Below, in pieces: positions 60,231-64,000 of a DNA stretch of 64,000 nt. Source of the stretch: Salticus scenicus (Eukaryota > Arthropoda > Arachnida > Araneae > Salticidae); NCBI GenBank assembly GCA_963930645.1, contig OZ005648.1:153580535-153644534 (forward strand), in the 5' to 3' direction. Position 1 is the stretch's first letter. Every line of letters starts with the position of its first letter. The position numbers were made by a program, and so were the translations under genes. The notes beneath the pieces are model-generated. The model saw nothing but the letters and a program-made list of their open reading frames with translations. It had not been told where the DNA came from and made no database searches.

Positions 60231-61284
60231 TGATAGATACGTTAAATAAAAAACTATATAAATGCATAACCTTAAATTATTTTTATATTCAAGTAAAATA
60301 CCTATATATATATATTTAACAAGAAGTTTTGTAGGTAGAAATATACTGAATAGTTTGTTTCATTGCAGTGTACTATTACGTAAAAAGGGGGGAAAGGGAA
60401 CGTTAGGGAAAATTAGATTGTTTCCGTGGAATGTTTATCTTCGTAGCTACTCATTAAGTTTGTTGTTGTTGACTGTATTGAAGAACTTAAAGCAATTCGT
60501 GTTTTCATTTCGAATTCATAATTAGGTAAGTTAAATTTTATGTAATCTTTTATCCTATTTTAATAATCAACACAAACAATGACTGTTTATGTTAGTTATA
60601 TTAGTGGTTATTTTTTTATATTTAAATCCTGAAACTTATAAACAGAGTTATTCAGTTTAAAGATACCTAGAATCTAGTATGTAGTATCTTGTTACGTATT
60701 TCGGTTACATATTTCTTTATGTATTTACATTGGAGGGCGAAATTATACGAAACAGCAGAAATCAATGAAATTTTATAAGTAAACACACAAGTCTTTTGTC
60801 TAAGTTAAATGTATGATACTGCTGCTAATTTTATATTAATAGTTTACAAATATTGCATAGGTATCTTTAACTTTATTTTTACATGCGTATCTTCTTTAAT
60901 TTCCAATGGAGCAAAATGATGAGAATGTCATAGTTATATCAATGCAGCGGTTCGGGATAGACAGTCTTATCTGCGTATGATTTTGTAAAGCATTTAGAAG
61001 AGCTTCCAAAAGCAGTTGTAATTGCATTCGTTCAGTTCAGAGAATATTTCCATGTGGGAGAGAGAGTAAATGTTTCATAATACCGAAAGAGGCCATTTTA
61101 GTTAATAATAATAACAGATGCTTTCTTCATAAATTGCTCATAAAACAAAACTTTAGAACACTGTCGTTTTCATTTTCCTACAAATTCCGACTATGCAAGG
61201 TACACAAATCAACAGGGGAGGAGAATTGTTTTGAAACGACATAGACGTTTGACATTTTGCACGGTAGCAAATAAGAACAAAATA
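60231..61284. other. Interval without recognised genes
   Basis: AT-rich, including the 87-codon frame at 60262-60525, which lacks any motif. Ends where the X copy begins. Confidence 0.4.
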
Positions 61285-61429
61285 AACTAGCGGATCTGCA
61301 GATCAGGAGCCTCAACGTCCTATTTACATCAGACATTATTCAATAGGTCATTTTTATTTATTCCTTATTATATAATCGTATATATTGATTTGATCGACTT
61401 GTTACCATAATCAGATACATTCCTGAGGG

Positions 61430-62170
61430 GGGCTGCCGCCCCCCTCAACCCCCCGCTCTGTCTCTATTTGCATATCTTATAAAGTGTTACGGAATTGTAA
61501 ATAATTGCATTTATTTTTGTATCAATTCTTTCAAAGAAGTTTAGTAAAGTTAATAAAATGCTAACTTTGTGCATTTTTAGTCGTTTTAGCGTTAAAACAG
61601 ACTAATTTTCCCTTAAAAACATTTAAAAAAGCTCCAATAAGGGAAGAAATGGATTTGGCGCCAAATTTGGCGACTGTTTCCCTCCTTGGCGACTTTTTTG
61701 GCGACTTTTGCGAGAAAATCCTTATTAGGGATATACCAAATATGGAAGCTCTAATCTCATTATGAGATATGAGAATTTTCCAGGACAGTCTGTGTTCGAT
61801 AGAAAAGTATAAAAGGAGCATTTTTTCACCAAGGCAGTCAGTCTCAGATCTGTGTCAGTTTCGTGAAATTCTTGCTTTGCTTTGAGCCACTTTAGATGAG
61901 ACTTTCTTTATGTGTTATTGCTAAATAGTTTGTACCGTTGTTTTGCTGTTAACGGCTGTTGTTTAAGCTGTGTTTACTGGTTGAATTGAAGCTGATACTT
62001 GGTTTATAGACCTGTATTTTTCTGGAACTTCCTGTGAATACATCACTGAATTTTTGCAAGTTTTGCCTTTCATTCTCGGACAACTTACGGACCCCCAAGT
62101 ACGCAACAATATGTATTCTTAATGAACGACGGTCTTGTATTATTTCCCTGAAATTCATAAATACCAAATT
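61430..62170 (+). mobile_element. LTR-like sequence inserted in the second X copy
   Basis: Contains GGGGGGCTGCCGCCCCCC (61436-61453), TTTGGCGCCAAATTTGGCGA and a TATA motif (AAGTATAAAAGGAGC, 61806-61820). About 25 bp later comes CAGTCAGTCTCAGATC, a plausible start region. Part (61545-61720) recurs at 35855-36010, showing it is dispersed. TG...CA ends and a primer site are not located, so solo LTR is inference. Confidence 0.4.
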
Positions 62171-63314
62171 TCATAACTCCAAATTTCATACAAAAAAAAA
62201 ATTACATAGCATATCGGAAATATTTTGCGTAATCTTTAAACTAATTTCCAATTCTATGCCCACAATTATCAACAAGAAAACATGCTTTTAAAATTCTAAC
62301 ATAAATTCATTATATTTGATGGGGTGTAACCATGTTAAAATAAACTTTTAAGAAATATCGACTATAGACCGTAATAGTACGAAATTATTTTATATATCCC
62401 GGAAAAGTAGCCACAGTCATTATAAACGCCAATAATAAGAATAAACTTAATTAATTATAACTCATTAATTTTTCAAACTAATTTGACATCATTCGGATGA
62501 TTACAGTGCATACTCGGAATTATTTTGTGTGATCCCATAAATTATTTAGTCTATACATAACCTTTTTTAAGAGTAAACATAATTTTAAGCATCTTTATAA
62601 TGTATGATAATTTTATTAAGTTCAATGCAGCATAAACGCATTAAAGTGCGCTCTTAAATAAAAGTTTGTCCATAGGCTCTAATGCTACGAAATTCTTTTG
62701 CGTGTCTCTGTAAACAAACCATAAACATTCTATACACCTGTAAAAACTATTCAGCTTACTTTGGGTTTAAAATTAATAATTGTTCCAAATTTAACATCGT
62801 TTGGATGACTACGTGACATTGTCAGAACAATTTTGTAAGGTCCTGTACATTAATTAGAAAGCTTAAGAGCACATATTTTCTTCAAACAACATAAGTTTAA
62901 ACATCTTACTCACGTACGCTAGTTTAATTTTCTTGATTGCAAAGTAAAGATGTTAAAATGCGTTTAAACGCAATTCACCTCATACGCCGTAATGTGAAGT
63001 ATTTTGGCGTGTCCCTGTCTACAATCCATACAATCCATAAAAAGTATAGGCCTAAAAAAATAAATAGCTATTTCTATACCGAGCCTGAATATATGTGTCA
63101 ATTTGCAAATCAATCGGGGAATTTTTGCGGCCGCTATTGCGGTACATACAAATTCTTCCCATAGGCCGTAATGATAAAAAAAATTTGGCGTGTCCCTGTA
63201 CACGAACTACAAATGGAATACACACCTAAAACTATACAGCTAATTTCGTTGGGCTCATGAATATGTGTACCAAATTGCAAGTCAATAGCGTGATTTTTGT
63301 GGCCGCTATCGCAC

Positions 63315-63340
63315 GACAGACAGACAGACGGACAGACGGA
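63315..63340 (-). repeat. GTCT-type microsatellite of the X element
   Basis: CGACAGACAGACAGACGGAC on the plus strand. It lies between the regular monomers and a spacer containing TTTTGAGTCTCAACAG, the counterpart of 3437-3500 in the first X copy. Confidence 0.8.
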
Positions 63341-64000
63341 ACACAAAATCCTTTTGAGTCTCAACAGAGGCACTCCACTGAAGTTTCGGTAAAAATTCGA
63401 AGTCAAGAGCTTGATTTTTGCGGTGGCTATCGCGGTACATACAGATTCTTCCCATAGGCCGTAATAATAGAATGACTTTGGCGTGTCCCTGTACACGAAC
63501 TACAAATGGAATACACACCTAAAACTATACAGCTAATTCCGTTGGGCTCATGAATATGTGTACCAAATTGCAAGTCAATAGCGTGATTTTTGTGGCCGCT
63601 ATCGCAATACATACAAATTCCTCCCTTAGGCCGTAATGATAAGAAAAACTTTGGCGTGTCCCTGTATACGAACTACAAATGCAATATATACCAAAAACTA
63701 TACAGCTGATTTCGTGGAGCTCATGAACATGTGTACCAAATTTCAAGTCAATAGCGCTATTTTTGCGGCCTCTACCGCGATACATACAAATTCCTCCCAT
63801 AAGCCGTAATGATAAGAAAAACTTTGGCGTGTCCCTGTATACGAACTACAAATGGAATACATACCAAAAACTATACAGCTAATTTCGTGGGGCTCATGAA
63901 CATGTGTACCATATTTCAAGTCAATAGCGCTTTTTTTGCGGCCGCTATCGCGATACGTACAAATTACTCCCATAGGCCGTAATGATAAGAAAAACTTTGG

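Larger units (their letters stand above)
61285..64000 (-). repeat. Family X element, second copy in reverse orientation, runs off the window
   Basis: Starts with the tail block (GATCTGCAGATC and GGAGCCTCAACGTCC, 61292-61335). It then has diverged X monomers (62320-62960), and from 62960 increasingly regular monomers of about 165-180 bp (GTGTCCCTGTACACGAAC, CTATACAGCTAATT, CCATAGGCCGTAATGATAAG) with an ACAG/ACGG microsatellite at 63315-63340. Order and orientation mirror 3360-3928, 14696-15179 and 15425-15588, but without the Y element and without the TTAA MITE. 61340-62310 is a separate insertion. Translated frames here are artefacts. Confidence 0.8.

Noticed and set aside
61436..61453. GC-rich inverted run as a transcription terminator
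   Set aside because: Rho-independent terminators are not expected in this eukaryotic DNA, and the run lies inside an LTR-like insert.
62937..63973. Repeated minus-strand frames with Cys/Tyr-rich segments (ICMYRDSGRKN type), resembling a small Cys-rich protein family
   Set aside because: They are read from the family X monomer in tandem, with no signal peptide logic, splice sites or frame conservation between monomers.

Overview
This window looks like nuclear DNA from a large, AT-rich, repeat-rich animal genome. I recognise no intact host gene, no CRISPR array, and no bacterial or organellar operon. The transposon types and the style of the gypsy gag remnant suggest an arthropod, most plausibly an arachnid such as a spider. 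That placement is inference, because no host gene is available to confirm it. Almost all open frames are chance products of tandem repeats or pieces of dead transposases.

Layout. 0.35-1.1 kb: palindromic element. 1.2-1.5 kb: cluster of AACGTT palindromes. 1.55-2.46 kb: alternating minisatellite ending in a Helitron-like 3' tip. 2.63-2.84 kb: short TA-flanked MITE (second copy at 51.1 kb). 3.4-15.6 kb: a satellite-bearing element (family X) holding a roughly 10.8-kb inserted element (family Y) and a TTAA-flanked MITE. 16.1-17.2 and 17.3-18.4 kb: two smaller elements of Y-like architecture. 18.5-19.1 kb: probable solo LTR. 19.4-20.5 kb: element with long inverted ends (second copy at 56.1-56.95 kb). 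20.6 kb: pogo/Tigger-like MITE. 22.07-22.73 kb: piggyBac-type MITE with a nested element. 24.1-25.9 kb: dead pogo/jerky-type transposase with a C-terminal PHD-like zinc finger. 25.9-26.2 kb: mariner fragment. 27.36-28.65 kb: Tc1/mariner-type element with broken transposase. 29.6-31.25 kb: further satellite array. 33.6-36.4 kb: satellite element with a roughly 320-bp repeat. 37.96-39.25 kb: element with GTACCTAGG motifs. 39.67-41.07 and 41.84-43.26 kb: two 1.4-kb palindromes, the second built from opposed Tc1 transposase ends. 46.56-47.09 kb: tandem duplication. 48.6-50.5 kb: two head-to-tail satellite elements. 51.5-54.0 kb: gypsy-type LTR, primer-binding site and broken gag, invaded by a hAT MITE and by a palindromic element with tRNA-like arms. 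54.2-55.85 kb: two adjacent TA-flanked elements with a tRNA-Gly-like sequence. 57.3-58.05 kb: LTR-like promoter sequence and a second Helitron-like tip. 61.3-64.0 kb: second copy of family X in the opposite orientation, running off the window.

The main result is structural. At least six elements share one plan: an inverted terminal tip, with a hairpin at one end made from that tip; a short spacer; a tetranucleotide microsatellite; a conserved module close to TAACTCCCGAAATAAT; then a long array of family-specific tandem repeats. This resembles published HINE/DINE/mini-me (Helentron-related) non-autonomous elements, but that assignment is inferred. Because the X copy at 61.3-64.0 kb lacks the Y insertion, it acts as an empty site and delimits the 10.8-kb Y element on both sides. 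The rest of the window is nested insertions, several with readable target-site duplications, so relative insertion order can be reconstructed.
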